In this document: positions 8,306-17,114 of the stretch, in pieces
Layout: the number at the start of each line of letters is the position of its first letter
Position numbering within the stretch: position 1 is the stretch's first letter
Origin: Eimeria necatrix
Taxonomy: Eukaryota > Apicomplexa > Conoidasida > Eucoccidiorida > Eimeriidae
Direction of reading: 5' to 3'
DNA length: 18,682 bases
Assembly: GCF_000499385.1 (NCBI RefSeq)
Contig: NW_013654589.1
Span: 1-18,682, forward strand
Made by a program: the position numbers and the translations under genes
Notes under the pieces: model-generated
What the model saw: only the letters and a program-made list of their open reading frames with translations
Told to the model about the DNA's origin: nothing
Database searches by the model: none

Positions 8306-10170
8306 AAAGCTCATTTCAAATGGCATTTAATATTTTGAAAGTATCCACAAGCCTTCTATTCTCCACGCGGAATCGCCTAAAGCTGCGGCGGAGGCATAAT
8401 GCAAAAGCGAAAACACCGCAACACATTCTGTCACTTATTCAGAAGTTTGGCTCCAGTTTTCTGTGTAGGAGGGTGCATCACGGCCTGTGCACATCGTATA
8501 CGCGCATGAGTTTACCTTTGAACAAAGGGCATCATGTAGTACCTTGCGGACGAAGAGGCTTTCCGCTTCGTGCTGCTGATGTTGAGCCACATCACAAGCG
8601 CACTGGTCGAATGTCTGCTTTGCGACAGTACCAAATAAAATTGCACCAATGAAACACAAGATCTTTACACAAATGAAGTACACACTGCATTTGTCACAAT
8701 TTTTCCGGCGTTTCACACAGGCTTGACAGGTGAACAATCCTTCCATCCATCACCTCCGAAACTACCGTCAAGGAAACATAACATACTAGAACACTTTTTG
8801 CATACATAAACGCTTTTAATGCTGCCCCATGCTTGACCATACGAAGCAGATCATTCTCACAACTTTTTGCGCCATAGTATATTATGCCAAGGCTGTTAAT
8901 ACATACTGGCTGTCAACAAAGGCATCTTGGAATGCGTTCACCGGGCTCATGTGTTTTCGATTATGCTTTAGCATGCATGTCAGCAACAGCATTCTTGGCG
9001 TAAGCTAAAAACAGCATCAAAATGAAGCTACACTGGAGAGCCATGCATGCTATCGTAGCACCTCACCACGACGAGATAAAACAGGTACCGCGTCTCTAAG
9101 TGGGGACGCAGTAATTTTAGGTGCTCAGGTACATCGCTCTCGGTAAAAATGTGAGCTGCCAAATCAACAAGCCTACATACTACTCGACCTATCGACACAC
9201 AGCTTTAGAATTCGCATACTAGAAGAAACGGCTCGCAACAAGGGCAAGCAACCTTTGATTACGTGAATGTCGGGCTTGCCCTCAACCCCCATATGAATTT
9301 CATCAGGAGCCCTCTGAATTCATACCAGCTGCGAAAAGGGAATTTTGCAGGCTTAACTGCTTTTCCCCCTCAGGTGTATTGAAATCTACAAGGTGAAAAC
9401 CTTCATTTTCGACGCAAAATCAAGAATATGTGCAAGCTGGCCAGAGGCGGAGACACCTACGCCCTGATATATCACCGCTTCCAAGAACTGCAACTGTAAC
9501 ATGTTCTCAGCGCTAAAGCTGCTAGCGCATTTCTGAAAAGTTTCTTAACATACGTAAGCACTGCAAGCAATCTCGGCCATTGTCTTACAAAGTGTCACAA
9601 GGATTTTTCCGGACCTTATCGTTAGTACGGATATAGCAGATCCAGTTCATAGGTAAGAATGCGCTGCGACGCCTTCTGCGGCGCACGTCGAACAATAAAA
9701 TGTCGAGAAGTATATGACGATGTAAACAATCATTTTGTCTGCACACGTATGTGGGGTACGCAGGCTTGCACACGATATTGGCAAGTTTGCTCCCACAGCT
9801 TCGCTTGTAAAGGCATTATGCTTGTGATCCTGCCATGCACCAACAAACTTCCATCATCTTAGTCGAAAGAAAAGTTCGACGAAAGCGAAACGCTAGCTTC
9901 CCAGTTCTTTGAAGCGCACCTTGCACCTTCGACCGAATATGCATGAGCATACGTTCTGTAGGCAGCACAAATACATTATCAACACTAATCAGCGCATGTG
10001 TTCTTGCGATCACATTTTTGCACCTACATCAGCAGGGCCATCGCGGGACGCCCGCCGCACTCGACAGTGTCTAGGAATGGCGGTCAAGTAAATTATTGTG
10101 ATTACCACACCTTCATTCGCCAAGCAATATGTTTTTCCAGGACGAGGGGAAGACAGCTCCTATAACTCAC
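8306..10170. other. No gene seen; two weaker motif relatives on the flank
   Basis: No exon is defended here. TACGCCCTG at 9458-9466 (minus strand CAG, GGC, GTAGGT) is a relaxed version of the repeated motif and falls where the spacing would predict a copy; another, at 7859-7867 (CAG, GGC, GTAAGT), lies just left of this stretch. TGCATGC-type words lie at 8971-8980 and 9041-9050. Confidence 0.45.
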
Positions 10171-10482
10171 GGCGGTAGCGATTTCACATGATGAATTTGG
10201 TCTCGGTAGGTCAGCGTGTGGGGACGAGAAACAGCACGCATATATCTCCTTGGATTCTCAGTACAGTTTCGCGCTTGTTGGGATTCATGAATGATTTCGG
10301 GTGGAAACAGTCCAAGAAGTTCTGCCATCTTTTTTAGCCAAAGCGCACTGCGTTCTGTTGCACTCAAAACATACGGCCTGCGAACTCGTCTTGTGGAAGC
10401 TTCCCCCCTCATTTCAGGAGGTCGGCTCTTGCTGACAGTGCGAGCAGCACGCCGAGGTAGCAATCCGAGAGCAACGCATTTA
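10171..10482 (-). CDS. Candidate exon with the D-x-x-H block of an SGNH/PC-esterase-like protein
   Basis: One hundred and three codons end at a strong donor, GTGAGT (10165-10170), whose TGA would otherwise stop the frame. Acceptors are GATGATCAG (start 10482) or the better CACTGTCAG (start 10431); both keep the same phase. The peptide opens Arg-rich (RRAARTVSKSRPPEMRGE), passes through RPYVLSATERSALWLKKMAE and ends LTYRDQIHHVKSLPP. Joined to 2439-2596 this gives D-x-x-H, P-P-x-W-R-N. In TBL/PMR5 and related SGNH esterases the catalytic Asp and His lie in a C-terminal DxxH motif followed by P and W-N, so the match is suggestive. That family link is inference from remembered motifs. Two bases are left at the end and one is needed at the start. 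The exon that should precede it (leaving two bases) is not settled. Confidence 0.37.
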
Positions 10483-10789
10483 CTGATCATCATTCTTTTA
10501 AGAAAGTGTTGGAAGATTGCGCAAAGTAGCTAGTAGCATACTGTATTTCAGGAACACCCAAAGCGTCCCTGTGTCAACGCAAGTGGGAAGCACATCAGAG
10601 TGGCATGAAACAATTTGTCACGCAGATGCTTGTTCAAACTGTTTCTCCACTGGGATGCATTGCAAGATGCCGTGAAGCTCATGAGGCAGCGCTTCAAAAG
10701 TCCTGTACATTTGTGCGGTAAAGAACTGGAAATATTGACAAGGGCGTGCCAATGCGACGAAGTGAGGAAACTGACAACCCACGAACGCT

Positions 10790-10798
10790 TACTCCCTG
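10790..10798 (-). repeat. CAGGGAGTA motif, copy 5
   Basis: Exact 9-mer. Minus-strand codons are TGA ATT GTC AGG GAG TAA GCG; as splice signals it reads AATTGTCAG, GGA, GTAAGC. Beyond the motif, 30 bases align with copy 7 at 22 positions, and the translated frame continues AFVGCQFPHF against APAACRFPRS in copy 7. Confidence 0.8.
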
Positions 10799-12072
10799 AC
10801 AATTCACTAATTTTAGAGCAAACTGGATATGTCTACAACACCCAAAAAGTACGCGTTGCTGCCAACGCATTACGGAAACCTCTATGCAGAGCAAGAAGGC
10901 GCAGTAGCTGCTCAACAAGATGTCGATACTGCTTTTAGCAATCGCTTATGAGTGCCGAGGAGCAGGGTCATAACCAGATCGTTCACGTGGAACATTGCCG
11001 TTCTCAGCATTAGAACATCCTGCAGCATAGTGCGGACAAAAAGCATCTGAATGAAAGCTGGGAAAGCAGCTTCTCATCGAACGATGCAGAGACAAGAAAA
11101 ACATTGAATGTTCAGAGTGGGCTTTATTGCCCTTTCTATTTTCGCTGTCAGATTGCGCAGCGGTGCTCGCTGCTGTAGCATGTATACACTGATGGCATAC
11201 TCGCGAATAGCGTGCAAAGCGCAAAAGCCCCTAAGCACACCTTTTGAATACGCACGTGACGTACATAGACCCGCACAAGGCATCGGAAAGGCTACGACAC
11301 AAGCTAGGGCCGAACGAGCATGTTGTTTTAGGACTTTTCGTGCCTGCATTGACGTTGTTCGTGCTATCCGACACAAACGTCTGGCCAAATGAACACGTAA
11401 GCTTTCCTACTCTTTGCACCATAATTCCTATATTACATATAGTGTGCATTCCCATACTGGCTAACGCCACACAATTTTTTCCGCATGACTCTGCGTCCCT
11501 CCATGGACACAGGCAGCAAAAGTAGTGACGCTAATCGAGGAATTGCCGATATGGAAGTTATAGAATAAAGACAGCGCAAGACAAAAAGCGAGTGCTTGAA
11601 AGGTCTTGCGATTCTCTTTCGCATTATCATTTTTTGCAATCATCGTACTGCAATTGCTTACAAGCTGAAAGTCGAAATTCTGAATGCTCTCCGTTTCACA
11701 TTGCAGTGCAGCGCCTCTTGGGACCAATGTGGCCAACACATGCAGGCTTTTCAAAATACATTAACGACTAAGAGTCTTCGACTGAGTCTGCGCAGACACA
11801 GACTATCTCTATAAACATAAGCTTGGCAATTAGGGCAAATATTTCGGATTCATCATATGCAGAAATAGTCGGAAAGCACATCAAGCAGCAGCCAACATTA
11901 AATTCGTCAGCTACTCGTTCGTGCGAAACACAACGCGTGAAAGGCAGTAGTCTCTGTTGTAAGTCACAAGTGGCAGCCCACATGTTGGATAACGCTGCAG
12001 CAGCAAAAGCTGTTAGTACTCCTAACTATGCAAGAGTTCCCCAACGCAGGCAAGCTGGATATCGAAGGGACT

Positions 12073-12081
12073 TACTCCCTG
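12073..12081 (-). repeat. CAGGGAGTA motif, copy 6
   Basis: Exact 9-mer. Minus-strand codons are TAC ATT TTC AGG GAG TAA GTC CCT; as splice signals it reads CATTTTCAG, GGA, GTAAGT, the best donor of the set. The frame upstream reads GELYRCFLRRDQYIFRE. Confidence 0.8.
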
Positions 12082-12717
12082 AAAATGTATTGATCTCTTC
12101 GAAGAAAGCACCTATAAAGTTCCCCCTACTCAAAACCGGCTACAGGCATTGTAAAACCATTGCACAAGAGGGTACAAACCGAGCGACGCCACGTTATTTG
12201 TTCACCATTATGACTGCAGTGGCAGCAGCAACTTCCGCCCAAATCCAACTATATTGCGCACAAGTGAAGTTTTGGGCTTCACCACTCCACAGATCTCGCG
12301 ACATCGTGAACGATAGCACTTCGTCACAAACTGATCATGCTGGCTTCTGCTTGGGGAGTAGGATGGTGACAAGACCACCTGCCGTCATGAAGAACTTGAC
12401 TAGCCCATGTCATTCCTTCAACATGGTGCTCTGGGGCGTCCTACTAAACGTGCAGTGCTCTCAAACAGAAAATATGACAGCAGAAACAAAACATACGGAC
12501 AAGATACCTTGCATGACGTATTCGACCTACGCGCAAACACACGCGACGTACGGACGCTTGCAAAAAAAAACAACATACCCTCTCAACGGTTTCAAGAGAT
12601 TTTAGTCAACTAAATATGTGTCTACTTAGCATCTAAAACCTGCACACTTCCTTCACGATCCCGTATCTGCACTCATGCCAGCTGTAAGGGCACTGACACA
12701 TGCAACGCCAAAGAATT

Positions 12718-13062
12718 CTAGAGCTGGTTGGCTGCTGAATTACAGCGAACGTCATAGGACCAACAGCAAACATACGACGTCAAATGGGGAGTAGGGGGGA
12801 CAATTAACCTGAATGTTGCAGAGTCTGACACATCCAACGGCTTACAGACTGCAAGAACGCAGTTCTTCTTTCCTGTAGCGACACTCTTGCACTGCGCAGC
12901 GAAGCAGCCGAACCAGACGTGGTTATAAATATACTTCAAGTGGAATATAGCGCCACCCCACTTACTGACAACCTTTCTCCGATGTGCCATTTGATCGCCT
13001 ATGAAGACTAACTTCTTTTTATCCATTAGAGCGAATGCTTCAAAGATTTTCGAGAGTTGGTG
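12718..13062 (-). CDS. Candidate exon with K-K-K-L-V-F-I-G-D-Q, block I of an SGNH/PC-esterase-like protein
   Basis: The acceptor is the best in the window: a long pyrimidine tract with CTGAT and TTTCTATAG, ending at 13063. The frame reads HQLSKIFEAFALMDKKKL, then VFIGDQMAHRR. This fits the PC-esterase/PMR5-TBL pattern in which a basic G/K-K-x-L-x-F-V-G-D-S-x-x-R follows a helix, except that the nucleophile Ser is Gln, so esterase activity would be lost or changed. A perfect GTAAGT donor lies at 12960-12965, giving a 97-base exon 12966-13062 with phase 0 to 1; if unused, the frame runs on for 82 codons through a Cys-containing part (CKPLDVSDSATFRL) to TAG at 12718. Phase 0 at the start matches the exon 13214-13289 across a 151-bp intron. 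Confidence 0.42.
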   Translation of the reverse strand, partial: HQLSKIFEAFALMDKKKLVFIGDQMAHRRKVVSKWGGAIFHLKYIYNHVWFGCFAAQCKSVATGKKNCVLAVCKPLDVSDSATFRLIVPPTPHLTSYVCCWSYDVRCNSAANQL

Positions 13063-13213
13063 CTATAGAAATCAGATAAAGAAAGAAGTATATCAAATGG
13101 CAAAAATAACGTTCCACCAGCCAGGCGCTCTTGTAGCGCACAGGCCTACATAGGTCACGGTAGAAGCCAGAAACAACAAGCGCCGTTTCGTGCGTTGTGG
13201 CCATTTTGGTTAC

Positions 13214-13289
13214 CAAGGATTTCAAGTATCTGTGATTCGTTGGAAACTGAACGCTTCTTGGAAAACGACAAGCCGCTGGCGCGTACTCC
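13214..13289 (-). CDS. Candidate exon, aromatic-x-P-x-x-C-x-F-P block of the esterase-like protein
   Basis: The acceptor is the repeated motif itself (CTGATTGGTTACAG). One base completes a codon, then 25 codons read EYAPAACRFPRSVQF up to YLKSL, and GTAACC follows as donor (13208-13213). TBL/PMR5 proteins have W-x-W-x-P-x-x-C-x-L-P-R-F just before the GDS block; here Y-A-P-A-A-C-R-F-P-R holds the aromatic, P, C, P and R at the same spacing. The next exon (to 13062) carries the GD block, in phase. The frame is also open upstream through FVLIGYRE and downstream past the donor, so splicing here is a model. GTAACC is a weaker donor than its neighbours. This is the only motif copy that sits in a consistent exon chain. 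Confidence 0.38.
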
Positions 13290-13292
13290 CTG
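13284..13292 (-). repeat. CAGGGAGTA motif, copy 7
   Basis: Exact 9-mer. Minus-strand codons are ATT GGT TAC AGG GAG TAC GCG CCA. It forms the acceptor and first codons of the candidate exon 13214-13289, and the donor-like reading would be GTACGC. Confidence 0.85.
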
Positions 13293-13591
13293 TAACCAAT
13301 CAGAACGAACATACCAGTTGCACTCCCAGTGTCAACACAACAAAAATCTCTGTGCAAGCATTGCGAAAAAATCACATTTAGGTATGTTTCACTGTTCCTA
13401 CTAAGCAATGGGGTCCAGTAAAATGATTTGCAAAGAAAGGCGTGCGGGTTTAAGCGAGATTTCGCACACGTGAGTTCTTGCGTTGCAACATGCGCCCCTG
13501 CAATACATCAAAGATAAACAAAACGTCAGGCACACACGGTGAATGGCGGCATCCTCCTGAATATTATCTGGGCGCGTAGACAAAACATTAC

Positions 13592-13658
13592 CTCTGCAGA
13601 ACATTAACGCCATCCTCATCAAATTGCACAAAGATGCACGCGGGCACAGTTAGGTCAA
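13592..13658 (-). CDS. Candidate short exon upstream of the esterase-like core
   Basis: Twenty-one codons between acceptor GGTTTTGCACATAG and donor GTAATG (13586-13591). The peptide, DLTVPACIFVQFDEDGVNVL followed by Q, has the look of an exposed beta-strand region. It starts needing two bases, which fits the single base left by 14094-14284, and leaves AG, which with the G that starts 13214-13289 gives Arg before E-Y. Its support is the phase agreement on both sides; alone it would be too short to call. No domain can be named. Confidence 0.25.
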
Positions 13659-14093
13659 CTATGTGCAAAACCAAATGACACAAGCACGTTTTCAAACGGC
13701 ACAAGCTAGGAAACCTTAGGAGCACTTTTTTTATATCGCGTAGGCTTCATTTTATTCCTTTACTCCTCAGGTTTCTCTCATTTTATACAAAGTAGGTGCT
13801 GGATTCGAAATAGCGCGATTGTTTCTGCACACCTCGTAGCACGCCTTGTGCATTCTAAACACGCCTGTGATTACGTACACGCTAAATGCCAAACAGATAA
13901 CATATTTCACGATCACAAGCTGACAAGTTCATTTCTGCACAATGGATTCAAAGACAAGATCATCTGGCGATACGGCCTTGATAAAGGAATAATTCACAAG
14001 CGCACGTTGCGAAGAAATTTATTGATGCTCGTGATATTCAAATTGTTTCCCATCGCGAAAAGTACTGTCATTTGGTGAGCGTCGAGAACTTAC

Positions 14094-14284
14094 AGGCTGC
14101 AGATGCATGATTTTGTTCCATCACAGCTTCCTCTCGCGACAGAAGGAGAGGCCAACGGAAGAAAATAACGCGGACACAACAGAGGCGCTGCTTAAGATTT
14201 AGCACATTCACATTACGCACTCTGCACTCCTGAATGTTTGAATCTTCAGGAGCATAATGATAGATCTCGTCTTGAACTAGACAG
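14094..14284 (-). CDS. Candidate exon in the N-terminal half of the esterase-like gene
   Basis: Sixty-three codons between acceptor GGTTTTTCGCAG and donor GTAAGT (14088-14093). The peptide contains QDEIYHYAPEDSNIQECRV, a Cys/Arg/Phe-rich stretch (LCCVRVIFFRWPLL) and an acidic end (SREEAVMEQNH). Start phase 2 matches the two bases left by the exon ending at 16759; end phase 1 matches 13592-13658. The frame is open further upstream to 14463, so the acceptor choice is mine. I recognise no family. Motif copy 8 lies about 200 bases to the right, in the intron that this model implies. Confidence 0.3.
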
Positions 14285-16758
14285 CTGCGAAAAACCTCTA
14301 ATAATATAACGCCTCTTAAAGAAGAAAAGCGGAACAAAGAAGAGACGGAACATTTTGTTTGCTGGACAATTTTATTGCCATACTTTATGAAATGTCCAAA
14401 CCGCTTTTGCCTCGTAGGATTAACAGCCTTCATCGCCCTGAGCGAATTGAATAATGTGCACAAATCTATCGCCCATGATGCTTACTCCCTGGCAATCCAT
14501 CGTTTTTTTATGCACGGAAACTGGTGCTACTAGGAGCATTAAGACTGAAAAAAAATTTCAGAACAAAGAAGCAAAGTCTCTCAAAGTGTCCTGGCTATCT
14601 TCAAAAAGCTGCTTGCCTATGTCTGCAAAGAGGTAGCGGACTATCACGTGCTCACGACATCCGAATGGCAACAACGACATGTCTTCACCGCCGCTCACCG
14701 GCGCCTAGCCGAGGTCGATTTTGTATGCCTTTGTGACGCTGCACAAGCCAGAGTTCTGGCACAGGCAAAAATAGCAAGCCAGCTCTTCAACTTTTCGTCC
14801 CACTCCGCGTGCATTTGATCAATATTGGATGCACCTACTCGCTGCAAACCATACAAATATGTCAGCAACTTGTGTCATTAGACGATGCGCAACCGAATCA
14901 ACTTCTTAACAGATGTATCAGCAGCACGAACCTTTAACTAGGCCGCATATCCCAACGATTAGACTAAGACTCAAAAAACTGTCGAGAACATTACTTGCTT
15001 TTCCCATAGCTAGCAAATCTCACGCGGGCGACAGGCAAAATTATTGACGCCTCAAACGTCGAACAAAAATTCCCATTACTATTGAATGGAAGTCCCAGTT
15101 CCGTTCAATCCACTCCTGGTCATAGCGTCCTGCGTCGACTATGAGTGACGCACATCGAGTAAACTTAGAGACTATTGACAAGCGTTTTTGAATTTTCGCT
15201 TTGAAACTCACTATTGCATGCTTCCACTGAACCGCGAGTGTCCAGCGAATTTAGATGCGCTCTCTTCATGAAACAAATCAGCGAGCAAAATACAATACAG
15301 AGAAACATTTTTTAGCATTTGATCTACTGAGTCACAACTGGCAGACAGCCTAAAAGACGTCGAGCAGGTTATCATGTTTTTGAAGTCTTTTGGCACCCAC
15401 TCACCGAACTATTCATGCGCCAACGCTGTTGGGAGAATTTCTGAAAGCACACAACACCAATACTGATTCTGTGACACTGTTATTCAAATAATTCTTGCAT
15501 GCCATCCTGGAGAATGTAAATTCACTCTGTATCCCCCTTGATGCATCCAGGGGCACAAGCATGAGACTAAGCCTTTAGTAACATTTTTCTTAGCCCCTAA
15601 TACTCAATTATTCCGCTAGTACTGCTCCCAACGTTATGCAGGCTGAAGTGGTCAACATTTTCGCACATTATGTAATCAGTCGGTACGCAGTTAAGGAAAT
15701 AGGATGCGACCTCAACAGTGCGACTTGAGGGTGTAAGCGCAAAACTTCCAGCACTTTCGTCTCACTGCTACTACACTTATATGCTGCACCTCCGTAACAC
15801 AGCATGCGTACAATGCGGGTGCTCTTGCATTAAGGCTGCCGCCCCCCACAAACTACTGATTGCTTTAAAGTCGAGTAAGTATAATGCGAAGATACATAAC
15901 AGGCCCGAGAAACTTGAGCTAATTGAAAGAATCCTATCCAAAGTGAGCCCAACACTTTCAGTCGACCCCTATTCTTAACTAATCTTCGAGCGTGCGATGA
16001 GAAGCAGTGAAGCTTTTGTATGGCTCAATGTTAAAGCCCCAATACCTCACCACCCAGGGAAAGATTATAGGACATGGAATTCGGCTCCACGCTCTGCCGC
16101 GCCTAGAGCGCTTCTCATGAGCGCACACTACAGCTAGCCGCTGTCTTCTACAGGGGTTAACTGTAGTGTCAGTGCGTTTTGACTGCAAAATATGTCACTA
16201 TGAGCACGCTCCCAAATGCGTCGAAAAAGGAAATAGGCATGAATTCCACGAAAATTGTCCCCTTTTCGCGAACATATGCGCTCCTCTCAAACGGCTACCA
16301 AAGCCACAAGGTGACTAAGATATTCAAACTAATGTTAGACGTAAACCGTACGACGAGACTACATGGGACTTGGCCAGTATCTGACTACGTCGAGGCTTTT
16401 GTCCACCTCAGAGTGTTTTCATGACCTGCAGACCATCCGAATCCTACGAGCTAGGAATTCAGAAATTTTTCTATATACAGCCTACACTCGACAGAAACGA
16501 GAAAGTTCGAAGGTCCAACCCGGTCATATTTTCCAATTGTGCACTCATACGCTAACAATTCCTCTGCATTCGTTTAAGCATCATACAAGATATTACCATG
16601 CGTTTGCAGAAATACCAACAAAAAGAGGGCGGAAACACCGTTATTAGGAAACATCTCAGGAGGTAGGAAGTCGGCATAGTCGTAGCCCAATAGAGCATAA
16701 TTGTTCACAGAGGAGCAAAGCAGAGCCATAGACACGTGGAGACACCAAAGCGACTTAC
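14285..16758. other. Intron-like interval with one motif copy
   Basis: Apart from motif copy 8 and the frame leading up to exon 14094-14284, no exon is defended. On the plus strand 15835-15942 could be a small exon (acceptor CATTAAG, donor GTGAGC, peptide ending NRPEKLELIERILSK), but it has no partner. AGTACTGCTCCC at about 15620 is a distant relative of the motif, roughly halfway between copy 8 and the donor at 16753. Confidence 0.4.
14483..14491 (-). repeat. CAGGGAGTA motif, copy 8
   Basis: Exact 9-mer. Minus-strand codons are TGG ATT GCC AGG GAG TAA GCA; as splice signals it reads GATTGCCAG, GGA, GTAAGC. Downstream the frame is open after the TAA (LCTLFNSLRAMKAVNPTRQK). Confidence 0.8.
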
Positions 16759-17114
16759 CTCCAATAGAGCTGGTCGATCAACGAGTACATGGAAGCGTCC
16801 TTTTGGATGAGCACGCTTTCAAGAGTATCACCTAGCGCCCACGTTTCTCTGGAGATCTGACACAAATAAGTGTCGAGTAAACTGTACATATTGGCTGGGA
16901 ACTTTTCTTCTGCCGAGCGAAAGCATAAATAAGATAGATCCTTAACCTGGATGTCGAAAAATTCTGCAAGCCACCTCATATTTGCAGGCGGCGGGTAGCA
17001 CTGGAGTCTTTGGGCGCACTTATAACTAAATCATTCTGAAACCAATCTCGCATATCCTCGATAGGATCATAAATTCGCATGTACGAATTTTGTGGCAGAG
17101 AGTTACCGTGGCAG
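16759..17114 (-). CDS. Candidate exon with one apparent frameshift, N-terminal part of the esterase-like gene
   Basis: The acceptor TGTTTCATTTATAG ends at 17115 and the donor GTAAGT (AG before it) is at 16753-16758. The first part reads NSYMRIYDPIEDMRDWF and continues to APKDSS; the second part, in another frame, reads NMRWLAEFFDIQVKDL, then a helical stretch ending SMYSLIDQLYW. Neither frame alone spans the exon: the first stops at TGA 16976-16978, the second is closed upstream at 17031-17033. The break falls near the GGG at 16993-16995 (CCC on the coding strand), and one missing base there would account for it. Both halves have balanced, protein-like composition. No domain is recognised; it may be the region before the esterase core. 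Two bases are left at the donor, fitting 14094-14284. The exon before this one was not found. Confidence 0.38.

Larger units (their letters stand above)
10483..12717. other. Intron-like interval with two motif copies
   Basis: No exon with good signals on both sides was found on the minus strand. A frame at 11768-11983 contains EIFALIAK and IVCVCADSVED, at the same distance and frame offset from motif copy 6 as GDQ is from copy 7. The plus strand has an unusually long open frame, 11823-12605, and a short one ending at 12613 (IPSQRFQEILVN). Neither has an identifiable domain. Confidence 0.4.

Noticed and set aside
12401..12613. Plus-strand terminal exon candidate after ACTTGACTAG, peptide with DVRTLAKKNNIPSQRFQEIL
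   Set aside because: The peptide resembles a helix-turn-helix, but no upstream partner exon was found and it overlaps another open frame on the same strand. A similar-looking DNA word near 2250-2285 was too short to build on.
15835..15942. Plus-strand exon candidate ending at AAA|GTGAGC
   Set aside because: It has good composition but a weak acceptor, and no neighbouring plus-strand exon with matching phase.
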